DNA from: Aradus depressus
Taxonomy: Eukaryota > Arthropoda > Insecta > Hemiptera > Aradidae
Direction: 5' to 3'
Assembly (NCBI GenBank): GCA_963662175.1
Contig: OY759224.1
Span: 28,715,489 to 28,779,488 of the forward strand
DNA: 64,000 bases
Part shown: piece by piece, positions 12,201 through 22,243 of the stretch
How the letters are laid out: each line of letters starts with the position of its first letter
Position numbering within the stretch: the first letter of the stretch is position 1
Notes under the pieces: generated by a model
Told to the model about the DNA's origin: nothing
The model's input: only the letters and a program-made list of their open reading frames with translations
Database searches by the model: none
Translations under genes and position numbers: made by a program

Positions 12201-15200
12201 CAACAGCGGTGGGCGCGATAGACAGTCGGCCGAACAACCTTCGCCTATTTCCCGGACGTCCGGACGCGCCTTGACTCTCCATGGATACAACCAGACCATT
12301 GGACGTCACAGGACCTCAGGAGGTCAGGAGCACCCAAAAAAAAAAAAAAAAATGCATGCGGTCTTTGGTCTTCATTCATTCTGGTTACATGGACGAACCA
12401 GCCGAGCTGCTTCTTCACCATGAAGTGTTGACGGGGTCATCCATTTAAGAAAATGGAGGATACAATTAAGTTGAGACACTCTTATATACTTACGTGGTCG
12501 ACCTATTTCGACGTACTCTTCAGCAGGTTTGAGGACGTCCACAATGTTAATGTTTCGTTTATTGGCCTCTATCTTCAATTCTATGTGAACCTGTACCATT
12601 CCCTCACCCTGAACACATTGATCAACCAGGTTCTTCTCCTCTTCCAGCTGAAACAGTAGGAAAAATAAAAAATATAGAATAAACAAGCAGTTTACCTGGC
12701 GTTGCCCCCTTTGCGTTACATTCTTTACGTGTGATATTCGATTAAAGAATAAAAAGCTTACTCCATATATTCATGTTTAAAAAAAGTCAATAAATGGCAA
12801 TGTACTTCCCCAGAACGAATTAATTACGTTTTCGCTCCCTCTCCAAAACCAGTCGATCGTTTGCACTAATATTCAATAATTCACTTACATAGTGTTGACG
12901 GGGTCATCCATAGGGCTCCTAAATCCTCCTACTAAATTTTGTGTCGATAAATTCATTACATCGGCAGTTCTTAGGGATTTTGAATCGAGCATTCTCCCCT
13001 TCCCTTCAGCCGATATCGCTGCAATTTGACAGGTTAGGTCCTCATTGGGTTTTGACTTCAATTATGAAATTTCATGTCGATATATCGGCAGTTATTAGAG
13101 TTTTTGAGTTAAGTCTCTCCCCTAATCTCCCCCTTAACTTTGGTCGATTTGGCTGAAAATCAATAGGTGTCGTCGTTAGAGGGTTCTGGATTAACATATA
13201 AAATTTCGTCTTGATAACTTCATTCTAAGTTATCGTGTTCATAAATACATACACACAAATACACAAATATTTGGAATCTAGTGGTCGGAAAACATGGAAC
13301 ACGGCATCAAATTTTTGACTGATAAAAGAACTTGTTCATCTTGTATATTGTCTAACTCCACAAAAATATATACATATGTACGTCATTGTCAGCACAAAGT
13401 TCAAAAGTGACATTTATGTTAGCTAGGTTATATTTATAGATATATACCTTGTTATATACCTAACCTAACCTTGTTATATACGAGTATCTTGTAGAGGGTC
13501 CGTTAATTTTAGCCTCTTCTTCAGCTTCCTAAATTCTGCCTGTTCTTTGCATGGGTTTCTCCTGGCCTAAGATGAATCTTTTCAAGAAGAAATTGAAAAG
13601 GTTCACCTAAGGCCAAAACTGAGAGAATTGAGGAAGCTTACGAAGAGGCTAGAAGCAGCAGACGCTCTAGTGGTAGAAACAGACAAACTTCTAAGTTGAG
13701 AAACGCGGACATATTGTGGAAACTTGTAATAAATAAATAAAACAAACCTATTTTTGAAATATTGTCTATTCCACTAAAGATATATATACATATATAACTA
13801 CCGGTTTCGGCTTTATACCATCGTCAGGTCTAGTTATGAACTGTCTAGTTCATAACTAGACCTGACGATGGTATAAAGCCGAAACAGACAAAGTCAAAAC
13901 TTAGTCATCAAAAAAGAGGTCTAGAAGCAGAAGACATTACAGTGGTAGAAACAGACTAAGTCAACACTGTAGTCATCAATAAAGAAGACTATATCTCCAA
14001 ATTCAACTATTTTCTGAACTTCAATGGCTTTGTGAATGTGAACAAGAATCCCCTAAATTCTAGAAGAAAGTGACAGTAGCGTTAAGCTGAAACCAGAACA
14101 GTGCATGTAAATATTTTTCTGGAATAAGAGAATATAAAAATTAAATAAATTCTTTGTTAGGTTGGGTTAGGTTTTATGACTCATGCCCGGGCTTTAGTTA
14201 CGAGGTCATATCGCCTACTATCAGAGCGCTCTTTCGTCACTCTGGTGGACATGAGCCCGACTCTACTGTGGGAGTCCTAAATTTTACCTACCCTAAATTT
14301 TTCTAGGGTAGGGGTCTTTAACAAGTACCTGATATCGTGCAGGCTTGGGACCATCGCTTAATGTCCCATCCGAAGGACGGCGTGCTTCCCAGTTATATAC
14401 TTAAAATATCTCCTGTACTACAGGGAAGTAATTAACACCATAATTGAAATTTAAATTTAACAAACCGTTAGTGTACCCTGCAGTGTGAAACCAAAATCTT
14501 TAAAAGATTTCCCAAATCTTCGTTGTAATAGATACTTCAGCGTTACCAGCGGCTGTCTTATATCCATGTGAAGCTGAATTAAAGAGTCTTCTAATTTTCT
14601 GAGAAAATAATTGGTATCCATTAATAAATACAATAAATATAATAATTAAAAACAAATATATACATTGATGAAATACACAAATATACACATTGATGAAATA
14701 TGTACATAAATATACATATGGATGACCTTGTCTATAATCTGTATATCACTGTTTCCACAACATAAAATGAATTTATTTTTCTAACGTCTATCTATTTATA
14801 TTCTCACCTAACACCAATGGCCTTACGGATAGAAAAATATATTTTATACTTTTCAGTGTACTATATTTGAATATAAGTTATATTTTTGAAAAACTTGTTT
14901 TTTATAATATTTTTTATACAATGTATTTTGTTAATACTTAAGTGTAATTCATTCTATTTTATTGTAACTAATTTATTTCTTTATTTATTCTCGATAAAGC
15001 ATTTCTAGATATTGAAAATGCATGATAAAAATATATAAATGTGTAAAATGAATAAAAAAGGAAGGGGAGATCAGAAGAGAGGTCAATCAACTAAAAACAA
15101 TTTGCCAGTGTACTTCCCCAGAACGAATTAAACAATTAACTTTCCGATCCCTCTCTAAAACCAATCGACCGTTTGCGATAATTTCCAATCGATAGGTGTT

Positions 15201-18200
15201 AACCTCATGAGGTACACGTATGGAATTTCATGTTGATACATACATTATATCGGCAGTTATTTAGTTTTAGTGTAAACCTCCCCCCTAATCCGCTGGTCGA
15301 TTTGGCTGAAAATCAATAAGAGTCGTCCTTAGAGGGTTCTGAAATTTCGTGTCGATACATTCACGTCCTCTTGTACTATTAGTTAATAGCTGTTTATGAA
15401 TCTAATTTATAAAGAGAGCGCCGGTACCGCAGAGGTAGCATACTAGCTGACCTCGTTCTGAGCTCAATATGCGGGTTCGAAACCAGGCCGAGCCAATTAG
15501 ATTTTTTATCTGGGAAAAAACCATGAGCACGTCGTCCATCGGATGGGGCGTTAAACAATGGTACGAGCCTGTACGATGTCAGGTACACGTTGAAGACCCC
15601 TTTGATGAATAAACCTGGGTAGGCTAAATTTAGTACTCTCCCACAGTAGAGTCGGGCTCACGTTCACCAGCGCTCTGGTAGTAGGCGCTAGAAGTTAAAG
15701 CCTGGACAGTCACAATAACTAAATTTAATTTATAAGCTATCTTATTGTATACTTATGCCATATTCTATTACCATGTTATGGTTCAACGAGAATAAATCTC
15801 TGGTGTTTGGGCAAAAGGGCTTAAGTCAGAATAAGTCTTATGATCCAAAGAACTTGTGCATATAAATATTTTTACCAAATGTAACTGACTTAGAATATTT
15901 TACTTCGTTTATATTTAATACTTTATAGAAATAATATTTCAAGTAACATAAATGTGCTTTACCTGATTTGCAGGAATTTTTCAAACCTTCAGAAATTCCC
16001 CTCCTAAAATTCAAATTTGCTGACTTAAGCCCTTTTGCCCAAAACCCCGAGAAATATTACGAATGAATAAAATATCTGAAGACAGAATTTTTTCATCTAC
16101 TTTCAATTTTAGATACATAACTGTTTTTTTTTTCTATTATAAAAAAATTTGACGTGATACGCCAATTTGTAGTTTAGGGGCAGATTGAATCACATAAGTC
16201 GAATTGGAGCCAATAGACACGCCCTGAATAGGGCACAAATGTTTAATTTTTACAGGCCTTTGTTATTTATATCGACATTTTTTTAAGTCATAATGTTAAT
16301 TAGTTCTAAATAAAAAAACTTACAATATATCTTGTACTTCTTCATCTGATATTAGATCAGGTTTCACCATAAAATCATTAGGAATTTCATATTTAATATC
16401 TGGAAAAAAATAAATAAATAAAATAATCTCCAGCAAGAATTGATTAATTACGTTTTTCGCTCTCCTTCCAAAGTTAATCAATAGATTGAGCTGAAACTTA
16501 ATATTTGAATCTGAACCATCATACTAAATTTTGTATCGATACATTCATTACATCGGTAGACTTTAGAGCATGTATGGACAACCTTTAGTGTGCAAATACG
16601 TTCGCGGGCCGCGTAGATGGTTCAAAATAAAATAAAGTCGGACTTTAAAGTAGTGTTCATAATTATTAGCGATAGATATCAGATATGAAATAATAAGACA
16701 ATTTTATTATAATACAATTTATTAAAATAACAAAGTGAAATGAAAAAAAATAGGTACAATATTATAATTAAATCGTGAAATTTGGAATTATTACAAACTA
16801 CGAAAGTTAAGTAGCGACACCGAAATCAATGAGACACTTGCGCTTGAATTTGGGAAACTAATCCATTGATGTTTGGATTAATTCCACTGATACAAAGACG
16901 TAAAGAATTTTACAAATTATCTTCAGTGAGCCTTGTACGATGTTTTGATTTATTAACTTTCATCATTGAAAAGAACTGTTCGCATTTATAAGTACTGCCA
17001 AACGCACGAGCAAGCGACAAACCCCATCCTACTCGATCTTCCTAATTTGGAGTGAGTGTGAGTAAGTAGTGTAATATATATTTTTTTTTTAATTGGGTTT
17101 TTCAAAATGTCTCACGGGCCGGACCAAATCTTACAGCGGGCCGGTTGTTGCCCACATATGCTTTAGAGTAATTGAATCGAGTCCCCCTTCCCTTTCGCCG
17201 ATTTGGTTGAAAATCAATGTGTCGTCCTTAGAGGATACACGCATAAAATTTCGTGTAGAAGTATTCAGTCTATCGGGAGTTATCATGTTCACAGACAGAA
17301 TTTTTTACTTCTTCAGCTATACAAAATATAGGGAAAGTTATATAATAGGTCAAAAATTCGATGCGGAGATTTCAACGAAATTTCATGTTTTCAGTCAAAT
17401 CGATAAAAAGGGAAGGAGGGATTAGGAGGGGTTCAACATAAAAACTCTAATAACTCGCGTTGTAACGAATGTATCGACACAAAATTTGATATGTGAATTC
17501 AAAATACCATAAGGACGACGCTTGTTAATTTTCAGCGGAGTTAGGAGAAGGGAAGGATGGGGCTCAAGGGGGGGGGGGGGGGGGGGGGGGTTGCAATTAA
17601 TGTTTAAGCAATTAACGTTATATCACATATGTTTATCATCAAATCTTAGTAATAATTATTTAATCTAGAAAATATTTTCAGTCAAATCATAAAATTACCT
17701 TCATTTTCATATGAGTCGTCGTCAGCTTCCATTTTTATATTTTTCGCCAACAAATCTAAATTCATTTCAGTTTCAACCACATCTAACGTAGCTTCTGGTT
17801 CCATAAACCTAAATAATAATAACAAAAAAAAGTTATCGATTCAATACGTATCAATACATATTGCCTATTATAGAAAATTGTAATTATCATAAAATTTATA
17901 ATTTTACAAAATAATTCAATAGGTTGATATTGATAAGAAACGAAACATGAGACTGTAATTTCTCGGAAAGCTAAAATATAAAAACTGGATCCATATGCGG
18001 AAGCAGTTCCTAGAATATTGCACAACTTCCTTTGCTCCATCCATTTTATTTTATTCAAAATAAATAAAATTAGATATATTTTCTAAAAAAATTAAGAAGA
18101 AAGAGCGTTAAAAATATGTTAATTATACATTAGGCTTATAACGGTAAGTTAACTTAAGAAAAAATAAAATAATATGGATTGTATATGATTTACTATGTAT

Positions 18201-18925
18201 TTTGGTATTATCAATCAAACAAATTATAAGAAAAATGATACATTACGGCTCATGTTTCACATATTTTTTTAAGTATATCTATTTAAAACGTTACGATTGA
18301 AAAAGAGACCCTACGGGAAGTATATTCCAGGTGAACAGACTTTTTTATTCTTCACTGAGTTAATATTATGCAAAAAATCGTATGTTTCAGCACAAAAGGA
18401 AGTACAAAACTGTGAATTTTCTACAAGGCGTAACTAATATACGAAGAAGGCCCAGGGGTAGCTTAATGCTCAATTAACAATTTTTCATAAACATTTGTGG
18501 ACAATATGGGCGTCCGGAGAAATGATTCAGAAACATGAAATAATTTTTCAATCCGATTGTCATATTTATTATTCTAATTATAATTGTTATTCTCATCACT
18601 TTTTGCGATACAATACTAGTGTCCCCAAAGGGGGTGGTGAACTAAAAAAAAAAGATACTTTTGCAGTATTAGGAGAGATACCTGAGAGCTAATGTGATTC
18701 TCATGACCAACAAAAATATACATAACTTTCTCAAAGTGAAAGTAAAAAGCTTATTCTCTTTCATCGCAAATATCCAAATTAGCCAAAAACTTCTGAACAA
18801 ATTAACTCTATACAAAATTGAGAACACGAAAATATTCCCGTCATATAATAATAGATGGAGTACCTTTTGTTTATAATATCAGCCTCATCCTCATCCATCA
18901 TCAATTTTTCATCGTCACTCATCAT
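6204..18925 (-). CDS. Ets97D: GABP-alpha / Ets97D-like ETS transcription factor, 5' part
   Basis: Seven coding exons on the minus strand: 18925-18864, 17808-17699, 16399-16324, 14598-14477, 12640-12494, 8863-8753 and 6416-6204. All have GT donors and AG acceptors and the phases chain; the last four donors are all phase 1. The start is the first of two adjacent ATGs (18925, 18922), followed by an acidic segment (SDDEKLMMDEDEAD). Exons 4-5 (residues about 85-165) match the GABP-alpha OST domain: IRQPLVTLKYLLQRRFG, then NLVDQCVQGEGMVQ and INIVDVLKPAEEYVEI. Exons 6-7 (about 185-280) give RWVVDMSFKKDL, then the Pointed/SAM domain with DPSEWSSAHVRHWLLWAVRQF, LSDWEMTGAQL and FWTHLELLRKCKIV. The ETS domain that binds GGAA sites is not in the window, so the model is partial. 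Exon 5 could instead start at 12647, but only 12640 keeps phase with exon 4. Exon 7's frame is open 18 codons upstream; the acceptor at 6417-6418 is chosen because it is the one in phase. Confidence 0.88.
6513..6575 (-). repeat. SINE tail fragment
   Basis: Short minus-oriented remnant with actcatgcccgggcttta and acgaggtcat, from the 3' end of the tRNA-derived SINE. It lies in the intron just upstream of the Pointed-domain exon of the GABP-alpha gene. Confidence 0.6.
6709..7393 (-). mobile_element. pogo/Tigger-type DNA transposon, internally deleted
   Basis: The ends are inverted (cagtagagtgtcgattatcc at left; aaatcgacgctctactg at right), 685 bp in all, with TA on the left side. On the minus strand from 7088 a frame begins MSTKRKRVVLSLKDKMEII, followed by a helix-turn-helix region (RLKKRETGQALAI). 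This is the N-terminal CENP-B/Psq-type DNA-binding domain of Jerky/Tigger transposases. A TAG at 6989-6987 ends the frame and no DDE domain follows, so the element is dead. Confidence 0.75.
7650..7765 (-). repeat. SINE body fragment
   Basis: The block gggctttaacgagtacctga / aggctcggga / tgtcccatcaagagc is the middle of the tRNA-derived SINE in minus orientation, truncated at both ends next to the foldback element at 7810. Confidence 0.5.
7810..8474. mobile_element. mariner-like foldback element with nested PLE insertion
   Basis: Inverted ends run cagggtgtcctatgttaagg (7810) against ccccttaacataggacaccc-tg (8474), each flanked by TA. The arms are about 110 bp, with the shared block tttggaacaaaaaatactct and its inverse. 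TA duplication and CAGGGTG ends are typical of IS630-Tc1-mariner MITEs (established); membership is inferred. A Penelope-like fragment is inserted between the arms at about 8070-8235. Confidence 0.75.
8070..8235 (+). mobile_element. Penelope-like element end
   Basis: Contains tagccgaaaccggtagttgt, a TA-dinucleotide run, then tttagtggaatagacaata and the aagtttgttttatt block shared with the PLE palindromes at 13.8 and 27.8 kb. The CTGACGA half of the hammerhead core is missing here. Nested in the foldback element 7810-8474. Confidence 0.65.
9225..9372 (-). repeat. Family A repeat fragment
   Basis: Minus-oriented module with ctactgattttcagtcgaat, aaagtgaaggaggaattaga and acttaactccaaaacccta, matching the internal module of the CTTCCCC-ended repeat. 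Confidence 0.6.
9394..9634 (+). mobile_element. MITE family B with TTTGGGCAAAAG inverted ends
   Basis: The left end tttgggcaaaagggctcaag and right end cttaagctcttttgcccaaa are about 20-bp inverted repeats. The 241-bp body is almost the exact reverse complement of 15806-16043. Two oppositely oriented copies with the same ends show a discrete mobile unit. It encodes nothing and lies in the GABP-alpha gene. Confidence 0.8.
10075..10150 (+). repeat. Family A repeat head
   Basis: Head fragment (atgtacttccccagcacgaa to cctcatactaaatt) cut off by the LINE fragment that follows. Confidence 0.55.
10195..10680 (+). pseudogene. LINE polymerase C-terminal fragment
   Basis: The open frame from about 10195 to the stop at 10584 reads QSMWDEVDMNKLRMLKRSV, NRREEVEWEGSGWAIPDREE, then CAACGYTLTVRHIIEEC (C-x2-C-x8-H-x4-C) and a leucine-rich end. 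This is the terminal zinc-knuckle region of insect Jockey/R1-type LINE ORF2 as known from those families. A 3' UTR of about 90 bp follows. It sits in an intron of the GABP-alpha gene and is 5' truncated. Confidence 0.75.
10720..11145 (+). repeat. Family A repeat, 3' two thirds
   Basis: Two internal modules, each with a tgaaaat/tcaataggtg-type junction, followed by the terminal hairpin cttcccctatac-ttc-gtatagttggggaag at about 11111-11141. This is one of the cleanest examples of the family's 3' end. Confidence 0.65.
11230..12350. pseudogene. GC-richer LINE-like remnant split by a hAT insertion
   Basis: Flanks 11230-11510 and 12193-12350 join into one sequence once the hAT element and one target copy are removed. 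Across the junction a plus-strand frame reads IVQEWIVEIWQQRWA, which resembles the W-rich region after RNase H in LINE polymerases. The fragment is GC-richer than its surroundings and ends in a run of 18 A (about 12336-12353). Assignment is tentative. Confidence 0.4.
11511..12192. mobile_element. Non-autonomous hAT element with 8-bp target duplication
   Basis: 682 bp beginning cagtggcgtagc and ending gctatgctactg (imperfect inverted ends, CAG...CTG). It is flanked on both sides by the identical 8-mer aaatatgg (11503-11510 and 12193-12200). An exact 8-bp duplication is the hAT hallmark. No transposase is visible. Confidence 0.9.
12795..13340 (+). repeat. Family A repeat, nearly full length
   Basis: Starts gtacttccccagaacgaatt, carries three internal modules (12935, 13070 and 13185 areas) and fades near gactgataaaagaactt. 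It lies between GABP-alpha exons 4 and 5. Confidence 0.65.
13685..13905. mobile_element. PLE terminal palindrome
   Basis: Left arm (minus orientation) includes ccggtttcggctttatacca / tcgtcaggtctagttatg; right arm restarts at tagttcataactagacctga and stops after gccgaaac. The left flank aagttgagaaacgcggacat is the outer PLE sequence seen at 27.9 kb. The right arm is truncated after the GAAAC motif. Confidence 0.7.
14167..14393 (-). repeat. tRNA-derived SINE, head-truncated
   Basis: Minus-oriented copy. The tail side, gttaggttttatgactcatg, is intact, including a TTAGG-type tail (14158-14171). The body runs to gtcccatccgaaggacggcg and the tRNA head is missing. It lies about 80 bp from GABP-alpha exon 4. 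Confidence 0.8.
15105..15365 (+). repeat. Family A repeat, partial
   Basis: Head gtacttccccagaacgaatt, pyrimidine-rich block and one internal module, broken near gtcgatacattcacg just before the SINE at 15411. Confidence 0.6.
15411..15722 (+). repeat. tRNA-derived SINE, near full length
   Basis: A-box-like gagcgccggtaccgcagagg and B-box-like gcgggttcgaaacc, then the shared body to cagtcacaataact. Somewhat diverged from the young copies. Confidence 0.75.
15806..16043 (-). mobile_element. MITE family B, inverse copy
   Basis: Reverse-complement copy of 9394-9634 with ends tttgggcaaaagggcttaag and cttaagcccttttgcccaaa. It lies 280 bp from GABP-alpha exon 3. Confidence 0.8.
16423..17350 (+). repeat. 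Family A repeat interrupted by a hAT element
   Basis: Head at about 16425 (ccagcaagaattgattaatt), interrupted at 16568 inside the module that normally reads agttattagag, and resuming at 17161. It fades near 17350; an opposite-orientation piece occupies 17400-17567. Confidence 0.6.
16569..17160 (-). mobile_element. hAT element with transposase C-terminal remnant
   Basis: 592 bp flanked by the identical 8-mer ctttagag (16561-16568 and 17161-17168), with ends catgtatggacaac and, inverted, catatgtgggcaac. On the minus strand (about 17055-16810) a broken frame reads GWGLSLARAFGSTYKCEQFF, SMMKVNKSKHRTRLTEDNL, stop, NSLRLCISGINPNI. This matches the C-terminal dimerisation region (CEQ.FS.MK..KS..R..L) of ZBED/GTF2IRD2-like hAT transposases. 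It carries a stop and is non-functional. Confidence 0.85.
17568..17590. repeat. Poly-G tract (23 G)
   Basis: Homopolymer directly after a minus-oriented family A fragment; see the findings for the other G/C tracts. Confidence 0.9.
17830..18860. other. First intron of the GABP-alpha gene, no features seen
   Basis: AT-rich intronic sequence. Apart from a short A-rich patch near 18630 nothing repeats elsewhere in the window and no coding potential was found. Confidence 0.5.
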
Positions 18926-19081
18926 GAAAAAAAAGTGTGAATGGAGAACTGCCTGTTTAACAATGTTTACCTACTATAACCCCCAGGAGGTTATTTGTAA
19001 CCAAAATCGATTTATTCTACCATGTAATGTTTCACATTTATTTAAATGTCATATAATGCTTAGAAAAATTTAGTTAGATAT

Positions 19082-19408
19082 TGTAACTCATGCCCGGGCT
19101 GTAACTACGAGTTTATATCACCTACTACTAGGTCGCTTTTTTGTCACTTTGATTGACATAAGCCCAACTCTATGGGAGTCCTAAATTTTGCCCAGCTTTA
19201 TTCACCTAGGGTAGGAGTCTTTGATGAGTACCTGACATCGTACAGGCTCGGGACCATCGCTTAACGTCTCATCCTAAGGACGGCTTGCTCAAGGTTTTTT
19301 CACCTCCTAGGTGTCCCAGATAAAAAAAACCTAATGGCCTCGGCCGGGTTTCGTACCCGCGATCTTGAGCTCAGTATTCTAGCACGCTACCTCGGAGCTA
19401 CTGGCGCA
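19082..19408 (-). repeat. tRNA-derived SINE, near full length
   Basis: Reads on the minus strand from gcgccagtagctccgaggta through gggtacgaaacccggccgag to the tail cgggcatgagtta. The only intact-length SINE between the GABP-alpha and LARP7 genes. Confidence 0.85.
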
Positions 19409-19454
19409 CTCGAAAATGAACAAGAAACATCCATAAATTTTCAACCTATAGTAT

Positions 19455-19590
19455 AAGAAAGTATTGTAATCGTGCGAAAATCCGAGATAGATTTTTCAAA
19501 GGATTTTCACGTTTCAAGGTTCCCTGAATACGTTTTGACCATTTTCGCGATGATGTCTTTCTGTGTGTGTGTGGGTATTTGATTGGAAAG
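19455..19590. repeat. Dispersed repeat shared with 27975-28090 and 33058-33118
   Basis: Shared core ggattttcacgtttcaagg, ccctgaatac, ttgaccattttcgcga and gatgtct, in the same orientation at all three places. Non-coding and unclassified. Confidence 0.6.
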
Positions 19591-19599
19591 CTGAGAGCC

Positions 19600-20780
19600 C
19601 TCTAACGCAAAGCTATATATACTATTGACTTAACATTTGGAATGAAGAAGTCACATGTGCCAACCTACATCTGACTAGATTTCGACTTTACTTTTCTTTT
19701 CAAGTTGTAGAAAAAATGTTAACTAAATGTCTATAAGGAATATATCTAAGTAATTTTTAAATCTTAACTCATAGCAACGAACTTAAAAATATGGTTTTAT
19801 TATTATTGGTTGGACTTTATGAAAAATTACAGGACTTTCTTATACCAACCACGCTTACATATCCCAACTCTCTCCCCCTCCTACTAAGCTGACGCGAACT
19901 CACTTCTTTCGTATACACAGTATGTCAGTATGAAATGATATTCCTGTAAAAGCCAAATAACAATTATTTTTTCTTTATTTTTATAATTCCGAATCCGTGA
20001 CGGCACTTTCAGACCCGGCTCGGATTCAGTATTTCTGAAACGGGTCTAAGCATGTTTCGAGGCCTCGATCCGGATCTGGGACCTTCAAATGAGATAAGAG
20101 TCCACCAATAAAGAGATTGAAGGTTTAGAGGGAGAGCGGTAACATATGTATGAGACGGGCTGAACTCTCAATTTTAGAGATCGGAAGTCTCAAAAAAAGC
20201 AAAAACAGAAAAGATAATAAAAAATAAAAATAAAGCAAAACGTTGCTATCGTCACGATAAATAATTATATGTACGAATTCTTCTCAATTGACTTCAGACG
20301 TTTTAATAATAGTTCCTTTACTCCTTTATGAATATTCAGGTGAATTGTCTGAAGTACTATGAAATATGTACGGTGTAAAAATAAAGAGAAAAACGATCGG
20401 TCCACTGGGCACTGCACCGCACACCGAAAGACGCTATCGCACTATACGTAAACAATACAAATCAGAAGTTTTTCTTAAAATGTGATTTTTCCGAGATTTT
20501 TCGCAACTTTGGCAGCTTCTGACAACCCTTTAGCTTCTACTTACTCTTCTGACAACGTTTTCCCTGTTTTTTCTCAAACTCTGCGTCACCTATGCAAATT
20601 TTCAGCCTTGCCAATCGACAGTTTTTTTTTGTCGGGAAAACTTTGATCGCTCGTCCACGCACTTAGCTTCCAGCGCGCCTTCTGACGGTCGGGCTTTCGC
20701 TTTGCCGGCAGCAATCGAACCTTTTCCAGGTAAATATTTCGTGGACGTCTACTATCATCTTCACCACACACATCCACTCT
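19600..20780. other. Intergenic sequence downstream of LARP7, nothing recognised
   Basis: About 1.2 kb with a GC-richer patch at 20020-20120 and a purine-rich stretch at 20150-20240. A minus-strand open frame at 20586-20957 has no recognisable protein motif. Confidence 0.4.
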
Positions 20781-20797
20781 AACAATTATTGTTATAA

Positions 20798-20838
20798 GGC
20801 CCTGAAGAAGGAAATAAACTGTTTCCGAAACGTTGGCC
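20798..20838 (+). ncRNA. Candidate hammerhead ribozyme, PLE type
   Basis: All conserved hammerhead parts are in order: stem I 5' strand ggcc (20798-20801), core CTGAAGA (20802-20808), stem II ggaaa/tttcc (20810-20814 with 20822-20826) closing a 7-nt loop, core GAAA (20827-20830), the self-complementary acgt (20830-20833) as minimal stem III, U at the cleavage position (20834), and stem I 3' strand ggcc (20835-20838). Four perfect stem I pairs and five stem II pairs. A palindromic stem III means it would act best as a dimer, as described for ribozymes of Penelope-like elements. Confidence 0.6.
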
Positions 20839-21184
20839 AAATATTGAGTTTTTCCTTTACAAGACAGAATCTCGACTTCCCCCAACATTGATGTGTGCGA
20901 TGGTCTGAGAAAGCGCTCACCTAATATATCATATATAGGAAACAGGACTAAAAACAATAAAAAAAAATAAGGAAACAGACAAGGGTAAAAATAGTAATGT
21001 ATTTACATAATTATTTACAATATTTTATTTATACTATAAGCAACGAATAAAGCCAGAACAATACTATAGTGGAATGTGTGAAAGTTAGAGCGTTTTGTTG
21101 GTCAATTTCGGATTTATCACACTATATTTTTAGTGTTGCCATCTTGTTCCCAATAATCATCAATAGTCAGAAGGAGGCTGTATT

Positions 21185-21420
21185 GGTTGTAAAATCTTGA
21201 AAAATAAGCCAATCGACCATTCGAACTATAAATCGATAGTTGCTTTTTTAATCATCATACTAAATCATCACACTAGCAGCAGTTATGATGGGTTCTGAGA
21301 AGTCCGCTCGCCTGATATGAGGCAGTATTCGTGGAAAATTATTAAGTGTCATTCTTATGGGATTCAGCATTTAAATATAAAGTTTCATGTCGATACATTC
21401 CTTACATATTGATCCTAGGA
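21185..21420 (+). repeat. Family A repeat, partial
   Basis: Diverged copy (atcgatagttg, cagcagttatgatgggttct, aaattattaagtgtcattct), broken before the palindrome at 21690. Confidence 0.5.
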
Positions 21421-21715
21421 TAAAAAAAAAGTTACAAATAACGGAAACAAATGACATTATGAAAAGTAGCGAGTTCAGGAGGGAGGGGAGTAACATGGTG
21501 GAATAAGGTTCCAACTGTTAGATGTTTATTGTACTGATATCGCATGTAATCAGCTGCAGATAAAGTCAAAATTACTCCCGGACAACCTGTTACTAAGCAT
21601 TAGATTGACAAATCTCCATACAAATAAAAATAATTCATATGTGATAGTAAGAAGTTGTGGGACGAGATTTCTCATAGAAATAAAAGACGTTGTCTTCCCA
21701 CTGCTTTTATTTTAG

Positions 21716-21757
21716 ACCAGAACCGGTTTTCGACGCAACAGCGTCATCATCAGTGGT
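21716..21757 (-). ncRNA. Candidate hammerhead ribozyme, PLE type
   Basis: Minus strand: acca, CTGATGA, stem II gacgc-tgtt-gcgtc (five perfect pairs), GAAA, palindrome aaccggtt overlapping the last A of GAAA, C at the cleavage position, then tggt, which pairs perfectly with acca as stem I. Every core position fits the consensus. Confidence 0.6.
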
Positions 21758-22136
21758 TCATCTATCATAGAATAACTCTTAAAGCATCAGGGCACAGAGT
21801 AACAAGATAAAAATTATAAAATTAACTTACCCGACCCACGCAGCACAGCGGTTAGAAGATAACTGGCATAGCTCTAAGGGGTGGGGATAGCCAGGTTCAC
21901 TCACTCTCAACATGCAAAAACCATTCATTCTAATATATACATAATTTGCATGTTGAGAGTGAGTGAACCTGGCTATCCCCACCCCTTAGAGCTATGCCAG
22001 TTGTCCTTTAACCACTGTGCTGTGTGGGTGGGGTAAGTTAATTTTATAATTTTATTTTCTCACTCTGTACCCTGATGCTTTAAGAGTTATTTATACTTTT
22101 TATTATTTGTATATTTTGTTATTCTATGATAGAGGA

Positions 22137-22178
22137 ACCACTGATGATGACGCCGTTTCGTCGAAAACCGGTTCTGAT
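22137..22178 (+). ncRNA. Hammerhead-like core, partner copy
   Basis: Same layout as the minus-strand copy at 21716-21757: acca, CTGATGA, gacg-loop-cgtc, GAAA, aaccggtt, C, tgat. Stem I has one mismatch (tgat against acca) and stem II is four pairs, so this arm is probably weaker. Confidence 0.5.
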
Positions 22179-22243
22179 CTAAAATAAAACAGTGGGAAGA
22201 CAACATACTTTATTTCTATGACAAAAATAATTAAATAAACTAT

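Larger units (their letters stand above)
21690..22206. mobile_element. PLE terminal palindrome, about 250-bp arms
   Basis: The left arm (21690-21938) reappears inverted at about 21957-22206; for example ttgcatgttgagagtgagtg / gaacctggctatccccaccc is mirrored around 21947. Each arm carries a hammerhead-like core at its outer side (21716-21757 minus, 22137-22178 plus). The arms differ by point changes, so this is not an assembly fold-back of one read. It ends less than 40 bp from the LARP7 stop codon and could lie in its 3' UTR. Confidence 0.75.

Noticed and set aside
13440..13480. Interstitial telomere tract (ctaacctaacctt)
   Set aside because: Only two to three units; more simply a SINE-tail scrap or chance.
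20586..20957. 123-codon minus-strand open frame
   Set aside because: No recognisable domain, unlikely composition, and it overlaps the hammerhead/PLE-type sequence.
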